Source: Jiella mangrovi (GTDB lineage Bacteria > Pseudomonadota > Alphaproteobacteria > Rhizobiales > Rhizobiaceae). Taken from it: a DNA stretch of 64,000 bases. Both the position numbers and the translations under genes were made by a program. Positions 17,593 through 26,287 of this stretch are shown here, one piece after another. Position 1 is the stretch's first letter, and each line of letters starts with the position of its first letter. The stretch lies in NCBI RefSeq assembly GCF_017815135.1, contig NZ_JAGJCF010000014.1:62001-126000 (forward strand). Direction: 5' to 3'. The notes beneath the pieces are model-generated. The model searched no databases. It was not told where the DNA came from and saw only the letters and a program-made list of their open reading frames with translations.

Positions 17593-18081
17593 ATGCTTCT
17601 GAAATCCGAAATCGACCTTTTGCGGGCCGTCCCGCTGTTTGCGGGCATCGAGCCGAGCCGGCTGAAACTCATCGCCTATACGGCCGAGACGGTAATGTAC
17701 CGCGAAGGCCAGGTGCTTTGCCGTCAGGGCGAAAGGGGAGACGCCGCCTTCGTCCTGATGGAGGGGGAAGCGGACGTTTCCATCGCGGCGGAGACCGGCG
17801 ATTTCGTGGTCGCCAGCCTGAAGACCGGCGATGTCGTCGGCGAGATCTCGATCCTTTGCGACGTCCCGCGCACCGCCACCGTGACGGCGACGACGAAGCT
17901 TTCGGCACTGCGCGTGCGCAAGGAGGCCTTCCTGCAGCTCGTGCGGCAGTTTCCCGAAATCGCGACGGAAGTGATGCGTGGCCTCGCCGAGCGGCTGAGC
18001 CACACCAATGCGGAACTGGTCAAGGCCCGCAATCTCGCGGCCGGCCAGGGGCATGGGCAGGGGCAGGGGCGGCCGCAATGA
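17593..18081 (+). CDS. Stand-alone cyclic-nucleotide-binding domain protein (no DNA-binding domain)
   Basis: The product has 162 residues. It is almost wholly one CAP-type cyclic-nucleotide-binding domain: the beta-roll FLMEGEADV-like segment (FVLMEGEADVSI) and the phosphate-binding cassette GEISILCDVPRTATV, which keeps the Glu for the ribose and the Arg for the cyclic phosphate. A C-helix follows and then a Gly/Gln-rich tail. No helix-turn-helix follows, so it is not a Crp/Fnr transcription factor. It may be a cAMP/cGMP-responsive partner of another protein. Its stop overlaps by four bases the start of the metallo-beta-lactamase-fold gene. Two class III cyclases lie in the same cluster. Confidence 0.88.
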   Translation: MLLKSEIDLLRAVPLFAGIEPSRLKLIAYTAETVMYREGQVLCRQGERGDAAFVLMEGEADVSIAAETGDFVVASLKTGDVVGEISILCDVPRTATVTATTKLSALRVRKEAFLQLVRQFPEIATEVMRGLAERLSHTNAELVKARNLAAGQGHGQGQGRPQ

Positions 18082-18902
18082 GCTCGTTCGAGCTGACCGT
18101 CTGGGGCGCGCGGGGTTCGATTTCGGCACCGGCCGCGGCCAACAAGCACTACGGCAGCGACACGAGCTGCATCGAGCTTCGCTGCGGCGGGCGGACGATC
18201 TTCCTCGACGCCGGCACCGGCATCGTCGCCGCCGGTCGCAGGCTCTACGAGGCGAAGGTCGCCGACTTCGACATTCTCCTCACCCATTGCCATTTCGACC
18301 ACATCATGGGCCTGCCCTTCCTGATCCCGCTTTACAAGGATCACGTGTCGGCCCGCATCTTCGCCGGCCATCTCCTCGACGGCACGACCTGCCGGGAGAT
18401 GGTCAACGACTTCATGTGCGCGCCCTATTTTCCGGTCTCGCCGAAACAGTTCGCCGCGGACATCGACTATCGCGACTTCCGCCCGCCGGACGTTCTCGAT
18501 CTCGGCGACGGGATTGCGGCGAAGACCTTCCGGCTGAACCATCCGAACGGCGCCGTCGGATACCGCGTCGAATATGACGGGCGGGCGCTCTGCTACATCA
18601 CCGACACCGAGCACGAGGTCGGCACGATCGACGCCGCGCTCGTCGAATTCATCGCCGGGGCCGAGGTGATGATCTATGATTCGACCTATACGGACGAGGA
18701 ATTCGAGCGCTATGTCGGCTTCGGTCACTCGACATGGCAGCAGGGCGTGCGCCTTTGCAAGGCTGCCGGCGTGAAGCAGCTTCTGCTGTTTCACCACGAC
18801 ATCTCGCGCACCGATGGCTGGCTCGAGGACATCGAGGCCAAGGTCGAGGCCGAGTTTGCCGGTGCTCGCGCCGCCAGGACCGGCATGACGATCGCGATCT
18901 AG
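18078..18902 (+). CDS. Metallo-beta-lactamase-fold hydrolase
   Basis: The product is 274 residues from ATG 18078, overlapping the upstream stop by four bases. It begins SSFELTVWGARGSISAPAA, the start typical of the PhnP/ElaC-like group of the fold. The metal motif is THCHFDHIMG (HxHxDH). Further ligands are the His in FRLNHPNG, the Asp in YITDTEH and a late His in LLLFHHD. It is soluble. Cyclic-nucleotide phosphodiesterases, phosphodiesterase-like nucleases and lactonases share this fold. Translational coupling to a cyclic-nucleotide-binding protein and proximity to cyclases make cyclic-nucleotide hydrolysis a reasonable, untested guess. Confidence 0.85.
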   Translation: MSSFELTVWGARGSISAPAAANKHYGSDTSCIELRCGGRTIFLDAGTGIVAAGRRLYEAKVADFDILLTHCHFDHIMGLPFLIPLYKDHVSARIFAGHLLDGTTCREMVNDFMCAPYFPVSPKQFAADIDYRDFRPPDVLDLGDGIAAKTFRLNHPNGAVGYRVEYDGRALCYITDTEHEVGTIDAALVEFIAGAEVMIYDSTYTDEEFERYVGFGHSTWQQGVRLCKAAGVKQLLLFHHDISRTDGWLEDIEAKVEAEFAGARAARTGMTIAI

Positions 18903-19009
18903 GGCTGCGGGAGGGCGCGGGCCGGCCCGCGCGGGAGTGACGCTTCTGTCGCGGCGGTCCCCGGCAAAGGGGCCGCGATGCTGTGGGCAAGACGATGAAA
19001 GGGGCCGGC

Positions 19010-20239
19010 ATGGGGCTCGCCGATCAGGTCAATGAATGGCTCTTGAGCGAGGCTCTGGGGGAACCGAAGCTCGAGGACATCTTCTATCGCCTGTGCATGA
19101 AGCTCCTCGGTATCGGCGTGCCGATCTCGCGGGCCCGGCTCAACTGGCCGACGCTGCATCCCTTGTTTCGTGCCGAGATGATCTCTTGGGATCGCGATGA
19201 AAGGGAGGCGACGCTCGGCCATTTCCACCATCAGGATGCCAACACCAAGGCCTGGCAGGCGAGCCCGCTGAGGCACATGCTGGAGAATGATCTGAATATC
19301 CTGCGCAGGCGCCTGACCGGACCCGGCAAGCTGATCGATTTCAGGCTCCTGGAAGAGCTGGCGGCGGATGGCATCACCGACTATCTGGCCCTGCGCACGG
19401 GCTTCAAGCAGGCGGGCAAGGGAATCGACTCGAGCGGGACCGGCATCATCGTCATCTGGGCCTGCGATCGCGAGGGCGGCTTCACCGAGGAGGACCTTTC
19501 GGTGTTGCAGGAGATCCAGCGCAGCCTGTCGCTGGTTTCCAAGTCGATCATCCAACAGCAGATCACCACCAACATCGTCGAGACCTATCTCGGCCGTCAG
19601 GCCGGGCGCAGCGTGCTGGAGGGCAACATCCGGCTCGGCGACGGCGCGACGACCAAGGCGCTCGTGTGGTATTCCGACCTGCGCGGTTCGACGCATCTGA
19701 CGAGCACCCTGCCGAGCGAAGACTTCCTGGCACTTCTCAACGCCTATTTCGAATGCGCGGCCCGCCCTGCGATCCGCGTCGGCGGCGAGGTGCTGGCCTT
19801 CATCGGCGATGCGGTTCTGATCGTCTTTCCGATGGAAACGCGGGAGGAGGGTGAGGAACTGAGCAAGAAGGTGCTCAAGGCGATCGCCGAATCCTTCGAG
19901 ATGCGCGACGCTTTCAATGCCGAACGCCGCGGCAAGGGCCTCGACGAGCTCTTCTTCGGCATCGGTCTCAATCTCGGCAAGGTGGTCTTCGGCAATATCG
20001 GCGTCCCCGAGCGCCTCGCCTTCACCGTGATCGGCTCCACCGTGACGGAGGTTGAGCGGATCGAGAAGCTGACCAAGGGTCTGGGCACGAACGTGCTCGC
20101 CAGCAAGCGCGTCGCCGATTTCCTGCCCGACCGGTGGGAAGCGGTCGGTGCCCACATGCTCGACGGTGTGGACGACCCGGTCGAACTCTACATGCCGCGC
20201 ATGGGCAGCGAAGCGGCGATGAAGGCGGCGGCGGAATAG
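19010..20239 (+). CDS. Soluble class III adenylate/guanylate cyclase
   Basis: The product is 409 residues from ATG 19010, preceded by AGGGG; in-frame ATG 18995 and GTG 18983 are alternatives. There are no membrane segments. An N-terminal region (about 1-190) with the segment GTGIIVIWACDREGGFTEEDL resembles a GAF-like sensory fold. The catalytic domain has metal Asp223 in WYSDLRGST and Asp267 in AFIGDAVLIVF. In the later motif FTVIGSTVTEVERIE the usual Asn is Thr, while the Arg is kept. The last plus-strand gene of the glycan/signalling cluster, it ends at a likely bidirectional terminator. Confidence 0.87.
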   Translation: MGLADQVNEWLLSEALGEPKLEDIFYRLCMKLLGIGVPISRARLNWPTLHPLFRAEMISWDRDEREATLGHFHHQDANTKAWQASPLRHMLENDLNILRRRLTGPGKLIDFRLLEELAADGITDYLALRTGFKQAGKGIDSSGTGIIVIWACDREGGFTEEDLSVLQEIQRSLSLVSKSIIQQQITTNIVETYLGRQAGRSVLEGNIRLGDGATTKALVWYSDLRGSTHLTSTLPSEDFLALLNAYFECAARPAIRVGGEVLAFIGDAVLIVFPMETREEGEELSKKVLKAIAESFEMRDAFNAERRGKGLDELFFGIGLNLGKVVFGNIGVPERLAFTVIGSTVTEVERIEKLTKGLGTNVLASKRVADFLPDRWEAVGAHMLDGVDDPVELYMPRMGSEAAMKAAAE

Positions 20240-20260
20240 ACGCGCGCCAAGGCTTGATGC

Positions 20261-20300
20261 GAAAACGGGCGGGCACAGGTCAGGGTGCGCCCGCCCATCT
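20261..20300. terminator. Likely bidirectional terminator
   Basis: GGGCGGGCAC and GTGCGCCCGCCC form a GC-rich hairpin between the convergent cyclase and RND efflux genes. On its left flank AAAA gives a T run for leftward transcripts, and on the right the flank is ATCTT. The position between convergent stops supports use in both directions. Confidence 0.5.
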
Positions 20301-20325
20301 TCTCGGCGCCGGCCGGCGTGACGCA

Positions 20326-23300
20326 TTACTCTGCCGGTTGCGGGGCCGGAAGCTCATCCGTTCGGCCCGTCCTGCCGCCGGCGCTTTTGCGGTCGGGCGA
20401 CAGCAGGCGGTAGAACAGCGGGATGAAGAAGATCGCGACGAAGGTCGCCGCCAGCATCCCGCCGATGACGCCGGTGCCGATGGAATGGCGCGAGGCCGAG
20501 CCCGCCCCCGTCGAGATGGCCAGAGGCACGACACCGAGGATGAAGGCGAGCGAGGTCATCACGATCGGCCGGAAGCGCAGTTTCGCGCCTTCCAGCGCCG
20601 CCTCGAAGGCGGACATCCCCTCCTCGCGTTTCAAAACCGCGAATTCGACGATCAGGATGGCGTTCTTCGCCGCAAGCCCGACCAGCGTGACGAGACCGAT
20701 CTGGAAATAGACGTCGTTGTCGAGGCCACGAAGCCAGATCGCCAGAAGCGCGCCGAAGACGGCGAAGGGCACGGCGAGGAGGACGGCGATCGGCAGCGTC
20801 CAGCGCTCATATTGCGCGGCGAGGATCAGGAAGACCATCAGGATGCCGAAGCCCATGGCGACGGCGCCGGTGCCGCCGGCCTGGATTTCCTGATAGGCCG
20901 AGCCCGTCCAGGCGATCTGGAAGCCTTCGGGCAGGTTCTCTGCCGCCACCTCCTGCATTGCCGCCAAGGCCTGTCCGGAGGAGAAGCCCGGCGCCGGGCC
21001 GCCGGAGATCTTCGCGGCGTTGAAGGCGTTGAAGCGCTCGATGAGATCCGGCCCGACGACGCGCTTGACGTCGAGGAGCGTGTCGAGCGGGATCATCGAG
21101 CCGTTGGTCGCCTGGACATAGACGAAGCGCAGATCGTCCGGCGTGCGGCGGAAGTCGGCTTCCGACTGCAGTGTGACGCGGTAGTTGCGGCCGAGCAGGG
21201 TGAAGTCGTTGACATAGAGCGTGCCGAAGGTCGCCTGCATGGTGGTGAAGATCGACGAGATCGGAACGTTGAGGGATTTGGCCTTCTGCCGGTCGACGTC
21301 GATCCGGTATTGCGGGACGTTGGCCGAAAACGAGGTTCTGACGCCGGCAAGTTCCGGCCGCTTGGCGGCGGCCGCGACGACGGCGTTCGCCGCTTCAAGC
21401 AGCGCCTCCGAGCCGCCGCCGCGCCGGTCCTGGACGAACAGGTCGAAGCCGCCGGTGGTCGACAGGCCCTGGATCGGCGGCGGGTTGAAGGCGAGGATCA
21501 GCCCGTCCTGAATGCCGGCATTCATGCCGATGAAGGGGCCGACGAGATTGCGCGAATCCAGAGCGGGATCGGTGCGCTCGGACCAGTCCTTCAGCGTGAT
21601 GAAGGCAACGCCGGCAGACGACTTCTGGACGCCGGCGAGAAGGTCGAAGCCGGCGAAGGCAGTGACGTCCTTCACGGCGGGGTGCTTGCGCAGATTGGTG
21701 ACCATCTCGTCGATGACGTCCGTGGTCCGCTGCAGCGAGGCGGCCGGCGGCAGGATGGCGACGGCGAAATTGACGCCCTGGTCCTCGTTGGGGACCAGCG
21801 AACCCGGCAGCGTCTGCATGAAGTGCCAGATGCCGAAGCACAGCGCGGCGAAGAGGACGAGCGCCACGACCGCCCGGCGCATGATGAAGGCGACGCCGGC
21901 CCCATAGGCGTTCGTCAGCCTGTCGAAGCCGGCATTGAACCAGCGGAAGGGCGCGATCGGCCGGCCATGGGTCGGCTTCAGGATCACCGAGCAGAGCGCC
22001 GGCGTCAGCGACAGAGCGACGATGCCGGAGATCGTCACCGAAACGGCGATGGTCAGCGCGAACTGCCGGTACATGGTGCCGGCGAGGCCGCCGAGAAACG
22101 CGACCGGCACGAAGACGGCGCACAGCACGAGAACGATGGCGATCACCGGCCCGGTGACCTCGCTCATCGCCTTGGCCGTCGCCTCCTTCGGCGACAGGCC
22201 CTCGGTGCGCATGATGCGCTCGACATTTTCGAGGACGACGATGGCGTCGTCGACGACGATGCCGATGGCCAGCACCAGGCCGAACAGCGTCAGGAGGTTG
22301 ATCGAGAAGCCGAAGGCCAGCAGCGCGCCGAAGGTGCCGAGGATCGACACCGGCACGGCGAGCATCGGGATCAGCGTCGCCCGGAACGACTGCAGGAAGA
22401 CGAAGACGACGATGAAGACCAGCACCATCGCCTCGATGAAGGTGTGGATCACCTCCTCGATCGAGGCCTCGATGAACTTCGTCGTGTCGAAGGGGATCGC
22501 CCAGGAAATCCCGTCGGGAAACGACTTCGACAATTCGCCCATGCGCTGGTTGACCGCTTCGAGGGTGGCGAGCGCGTTCGCGCCGGGCTGCAGATAGATG
22601 CCGATCGGCACGGCCGGGGTGCCGTTGTAGGAGCCGTTGAAGCCGTAGTCCTGGGCGCCGAGCTCGACCCTTGCCACGTCCTTCAGGAGCAGCGACGAGC
22701 CGTTGGAATCGGACCGGAGGATGATGTTCTCGAAGGCTTCCGCGTCGGGCAGCCGGCCTTCGGTGGTGACGGAATAGGTGAAGGCGAGATCGCCGCCAGA
22801 CGGCGGCGCGCCGAACTGGCCGGCGGCGAATTGCGAGTTCTGGTCGCGGATCGCCGTCGCGACGTCGGTCGGCGTCAGGCCGTATTGGGCGAGGCGGTCC
22901 GGCTGCAGCCAGATGCGCATGGAATAGTTGCGGGCGCCGAAGAGTTGCGCCTCGCCGATGCCCGGCAGGCGTTTCAATTCGTCGAGGACGTAGAGCAGGG
23001 CGTAGTTCGACACATAGGTCGCGTCGTAGCGCGGATCCTTCGACGCCATGGTGATGACGGCGAGGATCTGGGAGGAGCGCTTGGCGACGGTGACGCCGAG
23101 GCGCTGCACCTCTTCGGGCAGCGACGCGGTCGCCTGCTGGACGCGGTTGTTGACGTTGATCGTCGCCTGGTCCGGGTCGGTGCCGGACGCGAAGGTCACC
23201 GCGATCGACGCCGTTCCCGTCGAGGAATTGGTCGATTGCATGTAGATCATGTCCTCGACGCCGTTGATCTGCTGCTCGATCGGCGCCGACACGGTCTGGG

Positions 23301-23475
23301 CGAGGGTCTCGGCGGAGGCGCCGGGATAGGAAGCGGTGACGACGACCTGCGGCGGGACGAGCTGCGGGTACTGCTCGATCGGCATCGATCGCAGCGACAG
23401 GACGCCGCCGAGGGTGATGATGACGGAGATGACGACGGCGAAGATCGGCCGGTCGACGAAGAAGCGGGAATTCAT
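20326..23475 (-). CDS. RND multidrug efflux pump, inner-membrane transporter (HAE1, AcrB-like)
   Basis: The product has 1049 residues, the usual AcrB length. The start [24 protein letters not shown] is the first helix. Family landmarks include [24 protein letters not shown], the paired aspartates in [16 protein letters not shown] in helix 4, and a second membrane half with [14 protein letters not shown]. It is an inner-membrane proton antiporter that takes drugs or detergents from the periplasm. The ATG overlaps the stop of the membrane-fusion gene by four bases. No outer-membrane channel gene is in the operon, so a TolC-like partner must be encoded elsewhere. Substrates cannot be told. Confidence 0.94.
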   Translation of the reverse strand: MNSRFFVDRPIFAVVISVIITLGGVLSLRSMPIEQYPQLVPPQVVVTASYPGASAETLAQTVSAPIEQQINGVEDMIYMQSTNSSTGTASIAVTFASGTDPDQATINVNNRVQQATASLPEEVQRLGVTVAKRSSQILAVITMASKDPRYDATYVSNYALLYVLDELKRLPGIGEAQLFGARNYSMRIWLQPDRLAQYGLTPTDVATAIRDQNSQFAAGQFGAPPSGGDLAFTYSVTTEGRLPDAEAFENIILRSDSNGSSLLLKDVARVELGAQDYGFNGSYNGTPAVPIGIYLQPGANALATLEAVNQRMGELSKSFPDGISWAIPFDTTKFIEASIEEVIHTFIEAMVLVFIVVFVFLQSFRATLIPMLAVPVSILGTFGALLAFGFSINLLTLFGLVLAIGIVVDDAIVVLENVERIMRTEGLSPKEATAKAMSEVTGPVIAIVLVLCAVFVPVAFLGGLAGTMYRQFALTIAVSVTISGIVALSLTPALCSVILKPTHGRPIAPFRWFNAGFDRLTNAYGAGVAFIMRRAVVALVLFAALCFGIWHFMQTLPGSLVPNEDQGVNFAVAILPPAASLQRTTDVIDEMVTNLRKHPAVKDVTAFAGFDLLAGVQKSSAGVAFITLKDWSERTDPALDSRNLVGPFIGMNAGIQDGLILAFNPPPIQGLSTTGGFDLFVQDRRGGGSEALLEAANAVVAAAAKRPELAGVRTSFSANVPQYRIDVDRQKAKSLNVPISSIFTTMQATFGTLYVNDFTLLGRNYRVTLQSEADFRRTPDDLRFVYVQATNGSMIPLDTLLDVKRVVGPDLIERFNAFNAAKISGGPAPGFSSGQALAAMQEVAAENLPEGFQIAWTGSAYQEIQAGGTGAVAMGFGILMVFLILAAQYERWTLPIAVLLAVPFAVFGALLAIWLRGLDNDVYFQIGLVTLVGLAAKNAILIVEFAVLKREEGMSAFEAALEGAKLRFRPIVMTSLAFILGVVPLAISTGAGSASRHSIGTGVIGGMLAATFVAIFFIPLFYRLLSPDRKSAGGRTGRTDELPAPQPAE

Positions 23476-24635
23476 CGTGCGGCCGTCTCCTTGGCCGTCG
23501 GCTCGCCGGGGGCGCCGTCCGGCGTCACCGGGTTCACCGGCGCGCCGGGCCGCACCTTGACCACACCCTTGGTGATCAGCATGTCGCCGGCGCTGAGGCC
23601 CGACTTGACGAGATAGCCGTCGGCGATCTGGCGCTCGATCTCGATCGGCGCGACGGCGGCGACGTTCTTGTCGTCGATCTTGTAGACGAAGACGCCTTGC
23701 GGGCCTTGCATCAGGGCCTCGGCGGGAATGACGATGGCGTTCTTGGCGACGAGCCCCTTGAGGCGCAGCCGCACGAACTGGCCGGGCAGAAGCTTGCCGC
23801 CCGGATTGGGCATGACGGCGCGTGACAGGATCGTGCCGGTCTGGGTGTCGATCGAGGTCGAGGTGAAGTCGATCTTGCCGGTCTCGCCATAGGTCGAGCC
23901 GTCGCCGAACACCACCTCGACCGTGAGGTCGGCCTGCGTCCGCGCCCCGCCGAGCGCGCCTTCCTCGACCATCTCGCGGATCGAGGCGGTCTCGGTGTCG
24001 GCGGCCGAGAAGTTTGCGTAAACGGGATCGATCTGGCTGATTTCGGTGAGCAGATCGCCGGTGGACAGGAGCGAGCCTTCGGGCACCTGTTCGAGGCTGG
24101 TGATGCCGCCGGCCGGGGCCTCGACGGTGGCGTATTGGAGCGAGAGATCGGCGCTCCTCAGCTGCGCTTGCGCGGCCTCGACCTGGGCCTCGGCGAGTTC
24201 GCGCGCCGAGATCGCATCGTCGAGGGTCGACTGGCTCGAGGCGCCGCGCCTGGTCAGCGCCCGGGCGCGCTCCTCGCTGCGCCTTGCCTGCGAGAGCGTG
24301 GCATTCGCCTGGGCAATCTGCGCCTTTGCCAGCGCCACCTGGGCCTGGTAGCTCGCCGGGTCGATCTCGAACAAAAGCTCGCCCTTCTTCACCCGCGCTC
24401 CCTCGTCGAATTTGCGGGCGAGCAGGATACCACCGACGCGGGCGCGCACCTCGACCTTGCGGGAGGCGACGATGCGGCCGGGATATTCGTAGATCACCGG
24501 CACCGTCTTTGCCTGAAGTGTCTCCACCGTGACCTGCGGCGGCGGCATGCCCGGAGCCTGGGCGTGGGAGGGAATCGGCAGAAGCAGCGCGATGGCCGCG
24601 ACGAAAATCGCCCGGCCGAGATTAAACGTCTGCAT
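23472..24635 (-). CDS. RND efflux periplasmic adaptor (membrane fusion protein, AcrA-like)
   Basis: The product is 387 residues from ATG 24635. Longer in-frame extensions would cross the operator and the divergent TetR gene. It starts with a signal peptide, [27 protein letters not shown]. The lipoyl halves appear as [33 protein letters not shown] and [12 protein letters not shown], flanking an alpha-helical hairpin rich in Ala, Gln and Arg (about 105-170). A beta-barrel and membrane-proximal domain complete it. The adaptor links the RND pump to an outer-membrane channel. It is first in the efflux operon and probably repressed by the divergent TetR regulator. Confidence 0.92.
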   Translation of the reverse strand: MQTFNLGRAIFVAAIALLLPIPSHAQAPGMPPPQVTVETLQAKTVPVIYEYPGRIVASRKVEVRARVGGILLARKFDEGARVKKGELLFEIDPASYQAQVALAKAQIAQANATLSQARRSEERARALTRRGASSQSTLDDAISARELAEAQVEAAQAQLRSADLSLQYATVEAPAGGITSLEQVPEGSLLSTGDLLTEISQIDPVYANFSAADTETASIREMVEEGALGGARTQADLTVEVVFGDGSTYGETGKIDFTSTSIDTQTGTILSRAVMPNPGGKLLPGQFVRLRLKGLVAKNAIVIPAEALMQGPQGVFVYKIDDKNVAAVAPIEIERQIADGYLVKSGLSAGDMLITKGVVKVRPGAPVNPVTPDGAPGEPTAKETAAR

Positions 24636-24691
24636 GGTAAGGACTTTCGACGCCGCGGCCCGACGCCGCAGATGTTGCATTGCAGCTAAAA

Positions 24692-24707
24692 TACATGCAT
24701 GTATGTA
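24692..24707. promoter_or_regulatory. Palindromic operator TACATGCATGTA(TGTA) for the TetR/AcrR regulator
   Basis: A perfect 12-base palindrome, TACATGCATGTA (24692-24703), is extended on the right by a further TGTA. It lies in the 94-base gap between the divergent efflux and regulator genes. The half-site TACAT matches the TACATACAT half-site known for E. coli AcrR. It sits 23 bases before the regulator's TTG start and 57 bases from the adaptor start, so binding could shut off both directions. Confidence 0.7.
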
Positions 24708-24729
24708 TAACGCAAGGAGGAGAGAGAAA

Positions 24730-25344
24730 TTGCGACGAACGAAGGAATGCGCCGAGCAGACGCGCGAGGCGATCCTCGACGCGGCCGAAACGGTGTTCTT
24801 TCGCCAGGGCGTCGCCGCCACCACCCTGTCGCAGATCGCCGCCGAGGCGGGGATGACCCGCGGTGCGATCTACTGGCATTTCGAGAACAAGCTCGAACTG
24901 TTCAAGGCGATGCAGGACAGGGCGCATCTGCCGAAGGAGCGTCTGTTCGACGCCGGCCAGCTGCTCGGCGCCGAGGACATGCTCGCGACCCTGCTCGAAA
25001 AGACGCTCGAGGTCCTGCGGCTCGCCCCGACGGACGAACGCGGCAAGCGCGTCTATTCGATCCTCCTGTTCCGGTGCGAATATATCGGCGAGATGCAGGA
25101 GGCTCTCGCCCGCATGCGCGACAGCGACGACGACTTCGCCGTCCGCATCGAGCGCGTCTTCGCCCGCACCGAGGAGACCGGGGCGCTGTCGGGCGAATGG
25201 ACCGCCAAGACGGCCGCGAACGCCTATTGCGCCGCCGTCAGCGGCTTGTTCTCGCAATGGCTGAAGATCGGCGACGGGTTCGACCTGATGGCGGCGGGAC
25301 GGCCGCTTCTCACCGCGCTGTTCGCGAGCTATCGGGCGCGCTGA
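24730..25344 (+). CDS. TetR/AcrR-family repressor of the efflux operon
   Basis: The product is 204 residues from a TTG at 24730, which has AAGGAGG at 24714-24720. Upstream in-frame ATGs lie inside or before the operator and lack a ribosome-binding site. The N-terminus RRTKECAEQTREAILDAAETVFFRQGVAATTLSQIA and MTRGAIYWHFENK is the AcrR-type helix-turn-helix. The C-terminal half is the all-helical ligand-binding and dimerisation domain. The gene is divergent from the RND pair over a palindromic operator, so autoregulation and drug-induced derepression are expected from the family. Confidence 0.92.
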   Translation: MRRTKECAEQTREAILDAAETVFFRQGVAATTLSQIAAEAGMTRGAIYWHFENKLELFKAMQDRAHLPKERLFDAGQLLGAEDMLATLLEKTLEVLRLAPTDERGKRVYSILLFRCEYIGEMQEALARMRDSDDDFAVRIERVFARTEETGALSGEWTAKTAANAYCAAVSGLFSQWLKIGDGFDLMAAGRPLLTALFASYRAR

Positions 25345-25351
25345 GCCTCCG

Positions 25352-25726
25352 TCAGTCGAAACGCCTGACCAGCGGCTCGGCTGCACTGTCGCCGGAGCCG
25401 TATTTTTCGACGATGCTCAGCGAGATCATGTAGAGGTCCGACGGGGTCATGCGGGTGAGGCCGAAGCCGTCGAACTGGGATTGCGCGATATCTGCCCGCG
25501 ATTGCAGAACGACGCCGGTATGGCGCGGATCACCGAGAATGCGCAGGTAGAGTTCGTCCGTGATTGCACGCGGTCCCTCGATGATCTGCGTGATCATCCG
25601 CCCGTCGAAGGCGATCGCACCGCGAATCTGATTTTGCTGGTTCCATGCGCGAGCATGCTCGAGAATCTTGGCGAAGTCCTGCGCCGAAAGGCCGTTCGCC
25701 AAGCTTGTATAGGATATGTGCCGCAT
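25352..25726 (-). CDS. Short BLUF-domain blue-light photoreceptor
   Basis: The product is 124 residues from ATG 25726; an in-frame TTG at 25741 is possible. It consists of one BLUF domain plus a short helical tail. The flavin-site residues are present: Tyr6 in RHISYTS, Asn in NQQNQIRGAI and Gln in MITQIIEGPR, followed by the DPRHTGVVL segment typical of the family. BLUF proteins bind FAD and sense blue light. Stand-alone ones act through partner proteins. No EAL/GGDEF or regulator partner is adjacent. It ends seven bases from the convergent TetR stop. A BluF/YcgF-type output domain is absent. Confidence 0.85.
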   Translation of the reverse strand: MRHISYTSLANGLSAQDFAKILEHARAWNQQNQIRGAIAFDGRMITQIIEGPRAITDELYLRILGDPRHTGVVLQSRADIAQSQFDGFGLTRMTPSDLYMISLSIVEKYGSGDSAAEPLVRRFD

Positions 25727-25882
25727 CTGCGCCCCGAGCAAACACGACGCGGATCGACCACGTCTTTTTTTAAAAGATTACGCCAATCCCTCGTCCCATC
25801 CTCGACAGCAGCGCATTCATGTTCGATTCTAAGGGTCTAAGGCCTCCGAGTCCACCCTTGGACGCGGGCGAACCGCGAGCGA

Positions 25883-26287
25883 TCACGGGGATGTGGGCGC
25901 TCTTCGGTGGCCGGCGTCCGGCAGTCGCGCATCGCACCAGCTGACGTGGATGGGATCGCTCGCGGCCTTCCCGAGGGTGAGGCAGGGCGAGCCTGCTGCA
26001 CAGAGCCGCCAGCCACCCCCCGTTGCGCCCGACGCGGCGAGGATGAGCTCGGGGACCGGCGGGCGGGACAGCTCGTAGACATAGGCGCCATCGACAAGCC
26101 GTGCGTTTTCCGGCGGCTCCATCCCGGCCCCCGAGCCCTCGATCCGTCCTTCGGTGACGGTCAGCCCCTTCGGCCCGGCGAGCCAATGCTCTTCCCAGCG
26201 GGTCTTTTCGACCGAATGGGTCCAGGACAGTGTGAAGGCGGTGGCTGCCAGGGTGATCGCCTTGCCGGCCGAGAGGATGCAGATCAT
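25883..26287 (-). CDS. DUF1850 protein linked to a TRAP transporter
   Basis: The product is 134 residues from ATG 26287, whose ATGA overlaps the stop of the TRAP permease. It begins with a hydrophobic stretch, MICILSAGKAITLAATAF, a likely signal or anchor. The DUF1850 core is clear: TLSWTHSVEKTRWEEHW, then the GSGAGMEPP motif, and two late cysteines in RLCAAGSPC. The family is known to follow fused TRAP-TAXI permeases, and its function is unknown. The tight coupling implies an accessory role in transport. Confidence 0.82.
   Translation of the reverse strand: MICILSAGKAITLAATAFTLSWTHSVEKTRWEEHWLAGPKGLTVTEGRIEGSGAGMEPPENARLVDGAYVYELSRPPVPELILAASGATGGGWRLCAAGSPCLTLGKAASDPIHVSWCDARLPDAGHRRAPTSP

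Noticed and set aside
17532-18077. 5' extension of the MBL-fold hydrolase gene
   Set aside because: It is a shadow of the cNMP-binding gene. The fold begins right after ATG 18078.
20134-23616. 1160-codon plus-strand frame across the RND pump gene
   Set aside because: Antisense shadow rich in Arg, Gly and Asp. The minus-strand AcrB-like product is unmistakable.
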